From Verrucomicrobiota bacterium (GTDB lineage Bacteria > Verrucomicrobiota > Verrucomicrobiia > Verrucomicrobiales > Akkermansiaceae), in the NCBI GenBank assembly GCA_026397725.1, contig JAPLUI010000332.1, positions 1 to 64,000 of the forward strand: a stretch of DNA of 64,000 nt. The letters are read 5' to 3'. The notes under the pieces were generated by a model. It was not told where the DNA came from and did no database searches. It saw only the letters and a program-made list of their open reading frames with translations. The position numbers and the translations under genes are program-made. Positions 54,609 to 63,724 of the stretch are shown here, one piece after another; within the stretch, counting starts at the first letter, position 1; each line of letters starts with the position of its first letter.

Positions 54609-54822
54609 CCTTCGTCAGCCATTTTGGACTTGCGGTATGCTGCCTGTGCGAGGAACTGGGCCGCGAGGTGCCGGGCGAGGTGGCGGCGCTCGGCTGCGGC
54701 GATCTGGCAATCTCGTGCTGCCACAGCCCGACGCTCTCGAGCGTGCGCACGGCCGCCGAGACGGTGGGTTTCGAGGCGATGATGCTGCTGCACCGGGTGA
54801 TGGAGACGGGTCACCTGAGATT
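54609..54822 (+). pseudogene. fragment of an XylR/LacI-type ligand-binding regulator domain
   Basis: The plus strand reads LCEELGREVPGEVAALGCGD and LSSVRTAAETVGFEAMMLLH, matching the end of the periplasmic-binding-like domain of XylR-type AraC regulators (typical: VPEDVAVLGVGDD ... PPLSSVRTD). It has no start and no DNA-binding part and runs antisense into the end of the M23 peptidase gene. Possibly from the same kind of gene as the AraC HTH scrap at 50440-50587. Confidence 0.65.
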
Positions 54823-56352
54823 GCGGATGAACTCCTGCGGTTCGACCCAGCCGTGGGTTTTGGTGGCGAACTCGGTGGGCGACAGATACCCGCAGGTCCA
54901 GTTCTCGCTGCGCTCGATGGTGCGAGTGGCACCATCGGCGAGCCGGACCTCCACGCTGCGCTCGTGGACGGCGGTCACCGTGGCGGTGGCGGCTTCACCG
55001 GGCTGGTCGGGGAGCGGAATGACCGCCCCCACCCGGTCCGGCAGGAGAAACGCGCCACGGTGGATGCCAAAGTGGAGATGCGCGAGGTAGCCGCCATTGG
55101 CATGGGAATAGGACGGTCCAACCACCCCGAGTTTTTGCCCCTGCCTAACCGCTTCGCCGGGGTGGACGCACACCAGCGGCCCGAGATGCCCGTAGAGCGA
55201 GCAGAACCGCCCGCCGGCAGCGTCCAGGTGCTCAACCACGACCAAGCCGCCCCAGGATTTCCGGCCGAGGTCCACGCTGCGCACGATGCCATGCCCGATG
55301 GCGACCACGGTCTCATGGTCCATTTTCCAGGCGACGTCATCGCCCACATGGCATTTGCCGTTGAAGGACCCGCCGCCGTCCGGGCTGACGAGGGAACCGT
55401 AGCTCTTGCGCCGGGCATCGAAATAGTCGCGCACCGGCACCACCAGCGACCGGGCCACCGGGAGCGGAACGGCCGGGGCCGCAGGCGGGCGGCCGGGCGT
55501 GCCGGAGCTTTCCGGATAGCCGACTAACAAGCGATGGGTCCGCAGCAGGGCCGCTCCGCGTTCGCCATGCTCCAGGCGGTCGGAGAATCGCGTGATCGGC
55601 TCACACACCTCGGTACTGCGCAGGCGTTCGATCACCGCCTGGCGGGTCGCCTCCGTGGCCTGCGCTGCCAGCACCTCCGCCAATTGCTGATAGGTTGCGG
55701 CGGGGCCGCCATCCGGCGTGAGGGTGGCGGCGGCCCCTGCGCCGAAGATGGCGGCCCGGCGTTTGATGGCGGCGGCCGCCTCGACCATCGCCGCCCGGGC
55801 GTGGAGGTCGCTTTCGGCACCGCTTGATTTCATTAGAAAAGGATAGTCCCCGGGGGTACCGAACCAGCACAGGTATTCTGCAGCCCGGCCGCGCACCGCC
55901 GGATCGGACGCGTGCAACAAGCCACGGACAAAGGTACGGGTTTCCGGGGCGGTATCGAGCAGGCTGAGCAACCCGCTGATGGCGCCGGCTTGGTGGACGG
56001 GGTCGGTGCTGCGTGCCAGCTTGCGGGTGGGTTCGACCAGGCGCGGTGAGAAATAGCGCGGCAGGAAAGTGATCACCGCCAAGCCCATGCCGGGGTGTTT
56101 GAAGGCGTGCAACATCCGTTCCTCGTCCGGTGCGTCCGCTTCCGCCAGCACGAACGCATCGCCATATTCCCGGGTCAAGCGGGCCGGAGTCGTGGGAAAC
56201 CCCGGCACATGCGACTCGCCCTGAAGATCGGCCGCCTGCGGGCGCTGCAACCCGCCACTGCGGGGTGGGATCGGCACGCCGGAACCGTTGAGCGCCAGGG
56301 CATACACCCACCCTAACAGCACAAGCAGCCGTCCGCCCGGGCACGGTCCCAT
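54811..56352 (-). CDS. secreted M23-family peptidase with N-terminal HEAT-like repeats
   Basis: Predicted 513 aa from ATG 56352, giving a signal peptide (MGPCPGGRLLVLLGWVYALA). Residues about 70-270 are helical HEAT-like repeats (RKLARSTDPVHQAGAISGLL; ASDPAVRGRAAEYLCWFG). The M23 domain is at about 335-460: CHVGDDVAW (zinc His and Asp), GNPG-like glycine-rich strands and HLHFGIH with the H-x-H pair. M23 enzymes cut peptide cross-links in peptidoglycan. A long final beta segment follows. The 3' end overlaps the XylR-type remnant on the other strand. Confidence 0.85.
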   Translation of the reverse strand: MGPCPGGRLLVLLGWVYALALNGSGVPIPPRSGGLQRPQAADLQGESHVPGFPTTPARLTREYGDAFVLAEADAPDEERMLHAFKHPGMGLAVITFLPRYFSPRLVEPTRKLARSTDPVHQAGAISGLLSLLDTAPETRTFVRGLLHASDPAVRGRAAEYLCWFGTPGDYPFLMKSSGAESDLHARAAMVEAAAAIKRRAAIFGAGAAATLTPDGGPAATYQQLAEVLAAQATEATRQAVIERLRSTEVCEPITRFSDRLEHGERGAALLRTHRLLVGYPESSGTPGRPPAAPAVPLPVARSLVVPVRDYFDARRKSYGSLVSPDGGGSFNGKCHVGDDVAWKMDHETVVAIGHGIVRSVDLGRKSWGGLVVVEHLDAAGGRFCSLYGHLGPLVCVHPGEAVRQGQKLGVVGPSYSHANGGYLAHLHFGIHRGAFLLPDRVGAVIPLPDQPGEAATATVTAVHERSVEVRLADGATRTIERSENWTCGYLSPTEFATKTHGWVEPQEFIRNLR

Positions 56353-56741
56353 CCGCAACCGCTCGGGCCGGACGTGGCGGTGGTACACCTGTTCAGTCAC
56401 GGGTCGATTTGAACCCGACCCCGGCGCGAATGCAAGCCGGAAAGCGTCTCAAGGAGGGGCGGGTTCCCAGCCGCCCGGCCCATGCGGAGAGCACCGGGAG
56501 TCGCTTGGCGATTGGCCTGGCAAGCGCCGTGGGCAGGTGGACCACAGTCCACCAAACATGGTTCGCATTGCTAACAGGAGCATCCCGCCGGATACTCACC
56601 AAGATCGCCCACCCCTCGTCATCATGCTGCCGACATCTTGAATCTCTGCCTCCCATCATTTCACCTCATCCTGATTTTACGACTGGCACGGGATTACGCA
56701 TGGCGGGGTCGGATTGGGCACCGTGCTTCCGGCTTGAGTTT
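56353..56741. other. spacer between the M23 peptidase and the antiporter gene
   Basis: About 390 bp with no gene I can support. A CATCATTTCACC word at 56655-56666, resembling the 15-mers near 52989, is present. The M23 promoter (minus strand) should lie at its left end. Confidence 0.45.
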
Positions 56742-58088
56742 TCAGGGGAGGTAGCGCAGCACCCAATAGACATGCGCCACCGCAACGTGAACGACCATCA
56801 TCGGGAACGCATGCTTGGTGTAGGTGATGAAGCGGAAGGGGATGCCGTTGCGTTCGGCGATGCCGGCCACGGTCAGGTTGGCGCTGGCACCCACCAGCGT
56901 GCCATTGCCGCCCAGACAGGCGCCGAGTGACAAGGCCCACCACAGCGGCAGCAAGCCATCCGGCCCGCCAAAGGTCGGGGCCATGGACTTGATCAGCGGA
57001 ATCATGGTGGCCACAAACGGGATGTTGTCCACGATGGCGGATAGGAAGGCCGAGGCCCAGAGGATGCCCAACCCGGTGGCCTTGAGTTCGCCGCCAGTGG
57101 CCGCGACCAGTTTGTCCGCCAGCATTTTCAAGAAGCCGGTGTGTTCGACGCCAGCCACCACCACAAACAGACCGATGAAGAAAAACAGGGTGATCCACTC
57201 CACTTCGTTGAAAACCTTGGTCACGCTTTCAGTTTGCGCTTCGGCGGATTTGCCCACGTTGTCGAACAGCAGCATCAGGGTCGCCCCTGCAATCCCGATG
57301 GTTCCCGACTCCAAACCGATGTAACGCGCCAGAATGAAAGCAACCAGCACCCCGCCGATGACGATCAGGGACTTGATCAACAGGACTTTGTCGGTGATGG
57401 CGGCACGCTCGTCGAGGGCCATGATGCGGGCCTTGGCTTCCGGCGTGCTGCGCAGGCTCTTGCCCCAGAACAGATGGATGGCAATGACATGCACCACGAG
57501 GATGATGAGAATGACGGGGGTCAGGTTGTATACAAACGAATTGAACGAGAGTTTCGCCCCGGCTCCGATGATGATGTTGGGCGGGTCGCCGATGAGGGTG
57601 GCCGTGCCGCCGATGTTGGAGGCAATGACCTGGGAGAGCAGGAACGGATAGGGCGGCACCTTGAGGTGGGAGCAAATCACCAGCGTCACCGGCACCACCA
57701 ACAGCACGGTGGTGACGTTGTCCAGCAGCGCGGAAACCACCGCCGTGACCACTCCCAGCAAGGCCAGAATCCCCGCCGGATTACCCTTGGCCAGCTTGGC
57801 CGCCCAGATGGCGAGGTATTCAAAGATGCCGCTCTTGCGCGAAATCGACACAATCACCATCATCCCGGTGAGCAGCCCGATGGTGTTGAAGTCGATGCCT
57901 TGAATGGCCCGCTCCTGGCTGAGAATACCGGTGGAAATAATCAACACCGCACCGCACAGGGCGACGATCGCGCGGTTCAAGCGCTCCGTCATGATGGCGG
58001 CATAGGTGAAAATGAGCAGACCCACGGCAACCCACATGGGCTGCATTCCAAAAATCAAGGAAGTCGTGGCGGGCGAGGATTCAGTCAT
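56742..58088 (-). CDS. ArsB/NhaD-type ion transporter (SLC13-like permease, probable Na+/H+ antiporter)
   Basis: Predicted 448 aa with 11-12 membrane spans. Diagnostic motifs: ALLDNVTTVLLVVPVTL (about 119-135), SNIGGTATLIGDPPNIIIG (about 156-174) and, in the second half, SAIVDNIPFVATMIPLI and LGGNGTLVGASANLTVAGIA, the inverted-repeat helix-break motifs of the ion-transporter superfamily. It fits NhaD better than ArsB or citrate carriers, but the substrate is not certain. The CBS-domain gene lies 14 bp upstream in the same operon. Confidence 0.85.
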   Translation of the reverse strand: MTESSPATTSLIFGMQPMWVAVGLLIFTYAAIMTERLNRAIVALCGAVLIISTGILSQERAIQGIDFNTIGLLTGMMVIVSISRKSGIFEYLAIWAAKLAKGNPAGILALLGVVTAVVSALLDNVTTVLLVVPVTLVICSHLKVPPYPFLLSQVIASNIGGTATLIGDPPNIIIGAGAKLSFNSFVYNLTPVILIILVVHVIAIHLFWGKSLRSTPEAKARIMALDERAAITDKVLLIKSLIVIGGVLVAFILARYIGLESGTIGIAGATLMLLFDNVGKSAEAQTESVTKVFNEVEWITLFFFIGLFVVVAGVEHTGFLKMLADKLVAATGGELKATGLGILWASAFLSAIVDNIPFVATMIPLIKSMAPTFGGPDGLLPLWWALSLGACLGGNGTLVGASANLTVAGIAERNGIPFRFITYTKHAFPMMVVHVAVAHVYWVLRYLP

Positions 58089-58102
58089 GGCGCGGGGAAA
58101 TG

Positions 58103-58603
58103 TTAGTGTTGCGAGGTGATGCGGGCGAGCACGTCCCAGGTGGAGACGACCCCGGCCAGGACATGGCTGTTAGGTTCGACCACCGGCAGCAGGTTGTGCC
58201 CGGTGTACAGGAAGAACAGGGCGTTGACCAGCGGCTGGTCCGGGCGCAGCACCGTGGTGCTCGTGTCCAAATGCTCGCTCACGGGCTGGTCCGCAATGGC
58301 GGCATAACGCTCGCGGATTTCTTCCAGCGTGTCTTGCAGCAAGCCGGCTTCGATCATCCGTTCCATCTGGTGCTGAGGATCCTTCTGGGTCGCCACCGTC
58401 GGCAGGAGGCATGCAATCAGGTGCCGCTTGCTGAACAGCCCCAAATAGTGCCGCTTGCCGTCCACCACCGGCATCGACAGCAGGCGGTTTTCCAACAACA
58501 AGGCGACCGCCTCGGCAACCGTAATGGCGGGTGACAGGACCGGCGGGTCGGTGATCATGATCGATCGGAAAGTGGTGTCGTGAGACGAGTCTGATGGGGT
58601 CAT
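58103..58603 (-). CDS. CBS-domain-pair protein, putative regulator of the adjacent transporter
   Basis: Predicted 166 aa from ATG 58603; an ATG at 58654 would add a Pro/Ile/His-rich leader coded by a GGGATGG repeat. CBS 1: MITDPPVLSPAITVAEAVAL and SMPVVDGKRHYLGLFSK. CBS 2: LDTSTTVLRPDQPLVNALFF and LLPVVEPNSHVLAGVVSTWD. Such pairs bind adenine nucleotides. It is 14 bp before the transporter gene, so it may gate the transporter by energy or ionic state. Confidence 0.78.
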   Translation of the reverse strand: MTPSDSSHDTTFRSIMITDPPVLSPAITVAEAVALLLENRLLSMPVVDGKRHYLGLFSKRHLIACLLPTVATQKDPQHQMERMIEAGLLQDTLEEIRERYAAIADQPVSEHLDTSTTVLRPDQPLVNALFFLYTGHNLLPVVEPNSHVLAGVVSTWDVLARITSQH

Positions 58604-58645
58604 GGGATGGATGGGAGGGATGGGAGGGATGGGATGGATGGGGGG
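58603..58645. repeat. GGGATGG/GGGAGGG low-complexity repeat at the CBS gene start
   Basis: Imperfect GGGATGG, GGGAGGG and GGATGG words run for about 40 bp just upstream of the chosen start codon. On the coding strand they read as CCATCCCTCCC and, if translated from ATG 58654, give PPIHPIPPIPPIHP. Length changes here could shift start-site use. Confidence 0.6.
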
Positions 58646-58881
58646 CAGAGCCATCTCGCGCGGAAGTGTGAGGTACCTCAGCCGATCGGCAAGTTTTTTT
58701 TGAGTTGTGGCAGCCGCCGACGGGGTGGGCATCCCGTGCGAGGTGCGAAGCTGCGAGGGCACGCAGCATGAGCTGGCCTCGCCAAACATTCCGGCGTTCC
58801 GGGTGGCTGTTTTTCGGGAGCGGGCGAAAATTTTCGTGATCGACCCTTGCCAGTTGGCAGGAATCCGCTTCAATCCTGCGC

Positions 58882-59961
58882 ATGAAAAAAGACGACCGCG
58901 AGTTTCTGTTCCGCCTGCTCGAAACTCCCAGCCCCACCGGCTTTGAAATGCCCGGCCAGCGGGTGTGGGCGGATTGGATCAAACCACACGCCCCGGAAGT
59001 CGCCTGCGATGCCTATGGCTCCACTTGGGCCACTCTCCCCGGCAAATCCAAACGCTGCATCATGCTCGAAGCCCACGCCGATGAAATCGGCTACATGATC
59101 AAGCACATCGACGACAAGGGTTTCCTCCGCCTCGACCGCGTCGGCGGCTCGGATGCCGCCACCGCCAGAGGCCGCCGCCTCACCTTCCTCGGCGACAAGG
59201 GCCCGGTTTCCGGCCTCATCGGCAACACCGCCATCCACCTGCGCCGCGACGAACAAGGCACCGAAAAAGCCCCCGCCGTACACGACCTGTGGGTCGATGT
59301 CGGGGCCTCGAACCCCGCCGAAGTCGCCACCCTCGGCCTGCGGGTCGGCCATCCCGCCGTCTATCAGGACGGCCCGCTCGAACTCGCGCACCGCCGCCTC
59401 ATCGGCCGCGCCCTCGATAACCGCATCGGCGGCTACATCATCGCCCAGGTGCTGAAACGCCTTGCCACCGCCAAGAAAAAGCCCGCTTTCACCCTCATTT
59501 GCCTCAATGCCGTTCAGGAGGAAATCGGCGGCCACGGTGCCATGATGGCCACCTATCGCATCAAGCCGGACCTCTGCCTGTGCCTCGATGTCACCCATGC
59601 CACGGACACCCCCGGCCTCGAGCCCGCCAAGACCGGCAGCATCAAGCTCGGCGCGGGTCCCAGCCTCACCCATGGCACCGCCAATCACCCCAAGGTCGTC
59701 AAACGCCTCCTCGAAGTCGCCGCCGCCGAGAGGATCCCGATCCAACACGAAGCCAGCAGCCGCTTCACCGGCACCGACACCGACAAGATTTTCACCAGTC
59801 GCGAAGGCATCCCCAGCGCGCTCGTCTCGCTGCCCCTGCGTTGTATGCACTCGGTGGTCGAGACCGCCCATCTGGATGACATTGCCCACACCATCGATCT
59901 CCTCACCGGCTTCGTGCTCTCGCTCACAGAAAAGGACCAGTTCCACCAGACGCTCAAGTGA
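58882..59961 (+). CDS. M42-family metallo-aminopeptidase (glutamyl aminopeptidase/FrvX type)
   Basis: Predicted 359 aa, normal for the family. Metal and catalytic residues: H in LEAHADEIGYMI (about 63-74), D in GRALDNRIGGY (about 174-184), E-E in NAVQEEIGGHGA (about 211-222), D in LCLDVTHATD and the final H in PLRCMHSVVE. A cytoplasmic dodecameric peptidase trimming peptides is expected. Its TGA overlaps the GTG start of nagZ (GTGA), so the two are coupled. Confidence 0.92.
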   Translation: MKKDDREFLFRLLETPSPTGFEMPGQRVWADWIKPHAPEVACDAYGSTWATLPGKSKRCIMLEAHADEIGYMIKHIDDKGFLRLDRVGGSDAATARGRRLTFLGDKGPVSGLIGNTAIHLRRDEQGTEKAPAVHDLWVDVGASNPAEVATLGLRVGHPAVYQDGPLELAHRRLIGRALDNRIGGYIIAQVLKRLATAKKKPAFTLICLNAVQEEIGGHGAMMATYRIKPDLCLCLDVTHATDTPGLEPAKTGSIKLGAGPSLTHGTANHPKVVKRLLEVAAAERIPIQHEASSRFTGTDTDKIFTSREGIPSALVSLPLRCMHSVVETAHLDDIAHTIDLLTGFVLSLTEKDQFHQTLK

Positions 59962-61040
59962 GCACGGACGCCGGAGCATTGCTGTTGCTGGGGTTTGCGG
60001 GGCCGGTCTTGACGGCGGCGGAGGCGGCGCTGTTTCGCAAGCTGCAAGCGGCGGGATTCATCCTGTTTTCACGCAATATCGTCGCGCCGGAACAAACCCG
60101 GAAGCTAACCGATTCGTTGCGGGAACTTTCCAAGCTCCAACCCATTGTGGCGATCGATCAGGAAGGCGGGCGGGTCACCCGGACCAACGCGATTGCTCCC
60201 GCAGCACCCTCGGCACCCGCGCTGGCGGCGTGGGGACAGCCCAAGGCGACGGCCAGGGCAGGCGTGCTGACCGGGGAACTGCTGCGCTTGTTAGGGGTGA
60301 ATCTGAACTTCGCTCCGGTGCTCGATCTCGATTTCCACCCGGAGGCCCGCAACGCCCTGCGCGGGCGCTGCTGGGGGCGCGACCCGCAACGGGTGATCGA
60401 TCACGCGGGTCAGTGGAACCGCCGGCTGCGGCAACGCGGCATCGCCACCTGCGCCAAGCATTTCCCGGCCGGCGGGCGGGCGCGGTCCGATCCCCATCAC
60501 GAGCTGCCCTCGTCACCCGCCACGCTTGACGAGTTGTTGCGCGAGGACGTGATTCCCTACACCGCGTTGCAGCCGGAACTGGATGCCATCATGCTGGGGC
60601 ACGTCGAGTTTCCTAACATCGATGCCGACTTTCCCGCCTCGCTTTCCCCGCGCCTCATCCGCCGCTTCTTGCGGGATCAACTCGGCTTCGAGCGGCATCT
60701 GGTGCTCACCGACGACCTGGACATGGCGGCCATCACCCGGCGCTACGGCCGCGGGCCGGACGCCAAGCTGGCCATCGCCGCCGGCAATGATCTGGCGCTC
60801 ATCTGCCATCGCACCGCCAGCGCCGAGGGCGCGGCCGCTGCCATCAGCGAGCTGCCGCGACCGCTGCTCGCGGATGCCAGGGAGCGGGTGGAACGGCTGC
60901 GGGACAAGCTCCACTGGCCGCTGCCATGGTCCGCCACCCGATGGCAGGAAACCTGCGCCGGCCTCGCGGAGTTGGCGGCAGCCGTGCCGGAGCCCGGGGC
61001 CGCCGACACGCTGCCTAACAGCCCGGTGGCGGGGTATTAG
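59958..61040 (+). CDS. nagZ: NagZ-like GH3 beta-N-acetylglucosaminidase
   Basis: Predicted 360 aa, starting at GTG 59958 within the M42 stop. GH3 barrel motifs: FILFSRNIVAPEQTRKLTDS, VAIDQEGGRVTR (about 59-70), CAKHFPAGGRARSDPHHELP (about 163-182, the His/Asp loop of NagZ) and LVLTDDLDMAAI, whose first or second Asp is the nucleophile (about 252-263). NagZ removes GlcNAc from anhydro-muropeptides in cell-wall recycling. The loop reads SDPHH where NagZ usually has DSH, so activity is probable but the site is slightly unusual. Confidence 0.88.
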   Translation: MSTDAGALLLLGFAGPVLTAAEAALFRKLQAAGFILFSRNIVAPEQTRKLTDSLRELSKLQPIVAIDQEGGRVTRTNAIAPAAPSAPALAAWGQPKATARAGVLTGELLRLLGVNLNFAPVLDLDFHPEARNALRGRCWGRDPQRVIDHAGQWNRRLRQRGIATCAKHFPAGGRARSDPHHELPSSPATLDELLREDVIPYTALQPELDAIMLGHVEFPNIDADFPASLSPRLIRRFLRDQLGFERHLVLTDDLDMAAITRRYGRGPDAKLAIAAGNDLALICHRTASAEGAAAAISELPRPLLADARERVERLRDKLHWPLPWSATRWQETCAGLAELAAAVPEPGAADTLPNSPVAGY

Positions 61041-61129
61041 GTGGCGGCGGGGCGGCCACTCCCGGCACCGACCCGTGACCACCCTCGGTGACTGCGGCAA
61101 TGGCGTTTCATGCGCGGATGTTCCAAGGC

Positions 61130-61954
61130 TTAGGCAGGATCATCTTTCATCCCGACGTCCGGTGTCTGATGCACGCTATCGACGGCCAGGTGGCCGCGGA
61201 TCGATTCGAGCCTCAAGGCCCGGTTGCCGATCCGGCCGACCAGCAGCACCAGCGGCTGGCGGCGCGTGTCGCTGAAGGTCACGATGATCTGGCCGAAGCC
61301 GAGCACGCGCTCCAGAAAATCGCCGGTGTCGATCCGCGTGCTGAAGGCCTCGCGGGAGACCTGCTCGCTGGTCTCGTTAGGGCCGTTCTGGATGTTGAGG
61401 TAGTTGGGCGTCAGCGCCACATAATAGAACAAGCCCTTGGACCAGGAGATGATGATCGCCATCAGGAAGATCAGCGAGATGAGCAGGTAGCCCATGGCAC
61501 TGACCGATACGCCCAGGTGCCGGAAGAAGTTCAGGAACGGCATGAGCCAGTGCATCATGGTCAGCCATAGCCACAGGACCACCAGGGCCAAGCCGATCAA
61601 CACCAGCACCTTGAGGTCCAGTTCATACTCGTCGATGAGGAAGTTCACGAAGAAGATGCCCAGCCAGATGCCACCCAGCAGATTGCCAAAGGACGGCTCG
61701 AACAGCTCGGGCCGCTGCTCAAACAGCAACATCAGCCCGGCCGCCACCAGCGAGGCCACGACGGTTGGAATGTAGAGGATCTTCCGGCTCCAGTTGAACA
61801 GCACCATCCAATCGTTGATCCCGGGATCGTCGCGCAACTGCCGGGTCATCCGCAGCCGCGTTCGAATGGTCCGGCGCAGGAACAGCCAGATCACGACGGC
61901 TGCCAGCAATATCAATACGGGAACGCAGTAGATGCCAATTAGTTTCCAGTCCAT
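61130..61954 (-). CDS. multi-span membrane protein with C-terminal PH-like domain
   Basis: Predicted 274 aa. Six hydrophobic helices are seen (for example IYCVPVLILLAAVVIWLFL, GIWLGIFFVNFLI, VLVLIGLALVVLWLWLTMMH, YLLISLIFLMAIIISW). Residues about 175-255 form a beta-rich cytoplasmic domain (YYVALTPNYLNIQNGPNETS; ALRLESIRG) resembling bacterial PH domains. Function unknown. It is 27 bp downstream of the sugar-porter gene and probably in the same operon. Confidence 0.7.
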   Translation of the reverse strand: MDWKLIGIYCVPVLILLAAVVIWLFLRRTIRTRLRMTRQLRDDPGINDWMVLFNWSRKILYIPTVVASLVAAGLMLLFEQRPELFEPSFGNLLGGIWLGIFFVNFLIDEYELDLKVLVLIGLALVVLWLWLTMMHWLMPFLNFFRHLGVSVSAMGYLLISLIFLMAIIISWSKGLFYYVALTPNYLNIQNGPNETSEQVSREAFSTRIDTGDFLERVLGFGQIIVTFSDTRRQPLVLLVGRIGNRALRLESIRGHLAVDSVHQTPDVGMKDDPA

Positions 61955-61981
61955 AGTGTTAGTCCTTGCTTTGAATTCAAT

Positions 61982-63724
61982 TCATTTCTTACTCCAGAAT
62001 GTCTCGATCTGTTCGAGCGATTTGCCTTTGGTTTCCGGCACGAAAAACATCACCCCCAACAGTACCAGGCAGAAGAAGGCATAGACGTAAAAGGGAAAGG
62101 CATGGTTGAACTTCGCGATCAGCGCCACGTTTTGATCCATGATGGGGAAGGTCTGCGTCACGATGTAGTTGGCGATCCAGAGACAGAACGTGGCCAGGCC
62201 GAGGGCGCGACCGCGGATGGCGGTCGGATAGATCTCGGACAGTAGCACCCACACAACCGGTCCCACGGAGAGACCGAAGCAGGCGATGTAGAGGATGATG
62301 AAGGCGAGCATGAGCGAGGCCGCCGAGGCAGGATCCTTGATCATCTGGGCCATCACGCCCATGGCCACCAGGCTGACAAACATGCCGGCGGTGCCCAGAA
62401 ACATCAGCGGCTTGCGGCCCCACTTGTCAACGGTGGCGATCGCGATGATCGTGAAGAGCACGCCGGAACCGCCGATGATCGCCTGGTTGAGCATGCCGGC
62501 GTCGATCCCGGTCTGCGCGCTCAGATTGTTGAAGATGGTGGTGCCGAAGTACAAGAAGACGTTGATGCCCGTGACCTGTTGGAGAATGGCAAGGGCCACC
62601 CCCAACCCGAGCGGCACCGCCAGGCGCGGGGAAAACAACTCGGCCCAAGTGCCTTGCTCGCCAGCCAGGGACTCGCGGATGGCGGCGGCTTCCGCGGCGG
62701 CAAAGTCCGCGCCGGCAACCTTGGTTAGGATCAGCCGCGCCCGGTCGTCGCGTTGTTGCTCGATCAACCACCGCGGGCTTTCGGGAATGCCTAACAACAT
62801 CAGCGCGAAGAGGATCGAGGGCAGGATCCCGGACGCGAACATCCAGCGCCAGCCGGTATGGATGGTCCAGGCTTCAGCGGCGGGCAACACCGTGACGACC
62901 GCCTGCGGATAGGCGCCGCCGCTGGTCTTGAACGCGGCCCAATCGACATGGGGCAGGGCCGCAGGGATGACCGTCGCCTCGCATGCGCTGTCCCCGACGG
63001 CACCGATGGTGGCCAGGGCCACCGGGGTCGGCTTCTTCTGCTTCGCGTCCGCCAGGAGGCCGAGGGAACAATTCATGCCGGGCCTGAGGTCATGGGCCGC
63101 CCCGACCGGCAGGGTGAAGGTGCCGGTGCGCGGATCGAGCGCGGTGGGCGTCTGATGGGCTTGGGTGACCTGGCGGAGCGCGGCGGAGGGTGCGGGCACG
63201 CCCGCCAAAGCCGGCCCCTGCCTGGCAATCCCGTAGTTGACGAAATACACGAGGGCGAGACCGCCGACGATCGCGATCTGGTTGACGGCCACCAGGCGGC
63301 CGCGGATGCTGCCGGGCGTGATTTCGGCGATATACATCGGGGTGGAGATGGAGGCGATGCCGATGCCGATGCCGCCGAGGAAGCGGAAGATGATGAAGGT
63401 GATGATGTCACTGGGCACCGAGGTTCCGACCGACGACACGAAGAACATGAGTGCCGCGAGGAACATCGCGAGCTTGCGGCCGTAGCGGTCGGAGAGCGGA
63501 CCCACGACCAGCACGCCCAGGGCGCAACCGATCAGGACGCAGCCGGAAGTCCAACCTTTCATGGCGCTGGTCAACCCGAACTTGGCGGTCAGCGGTTCGA
63601 TGGCACCGGAGATCACCCCGGTGTCAAACCCGAACAACAGCCCGCCAAACGTGGCGATCAGACAGATGGGTAACAGGTATTTCCAGTTGGTGCGGAGCGT
63701 GGCGGATGGCGGGTTCATGATCAT
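61982..63724 (-). CDS. MFS sugar porter with a large loop insertion
   Basis: Predicted 580 aa, about 100 longer than usual. Family motifs: GGLLFGFDTGVISGAI (helix 1), PLSDRYGRKLAMF (loop 2-3), FLGGIGIGIASISTPMYIAE (helix 4), PESPRWLIEQQ (after helix 6), QQVTGINVFLYFGTTIF (helix 7), VDKWGRKPLMFLG and PETKGKSLEQIE at the end. Between helix 5 (VGGLALVYFVNYGIA) and helix 6 (GWRWMFASGILP) is an insertion of about 115 residues (roughly 175-290), predicted outside the membrane. The start overlaps the stop of the UroD-like gene. Hexose or pentose uptake with H+ is expected. Confidence 0.9.
   Translation of the reverse strand: MIMNPPSATLRTNWKYLLPICLIATFGGLLFGFDTGVISGAIEPLTAKFGLTSAMKGWTSGCVLIGCALGVLVVGPLSDRYGRKLAMFLAALMFFVSSVGTSVPSDIITFIIFRFLGGIGIGIASISTPMYIAEITPGSIRGRLVAVNQIAIVGGLALVYFVNYGIARQGPALAGVPAPSAALRQVTQAHQTPTALDPRTGTFTLPVGAAHDLRPGMNCSLGLLADAKQKKPTPVALATIGAVGDSACEATVIPAALPHVDWAAFKTSGGAYPQAVVTVLPAAEAWTIHTGWRWMFASGILPSILFALMLLGIPESPRWLIEQQRDDRARLILTKVAGADFAAAEAAAIRESLAGEQGTWAELFSPRLAVPLGLGVALAILQQVTGINVFLYFGTTIFNNLSAQTGIDAGMLNQAIIGGSGVLFTIIAIATVDKWGRKPLMFLGTAGMFVSLVAMGVMAQMIKDPASAASLMLAFIILYIACFGLSVGPVVWVLLSEIYPTAIRGRALGLATFCLWIANYIVTQTFPIMDQNVALIAKFNHAFPFYVYAFFCLVLLGVMFFVPETKGKSLEQIETFWSKK

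Noticed and set aside
54637..55527. 296-codon plus-strand frame over the M23 gene
   Set aside because: Antisense shadow; only another frame at 54609-54822 shows real (regulator) homology.
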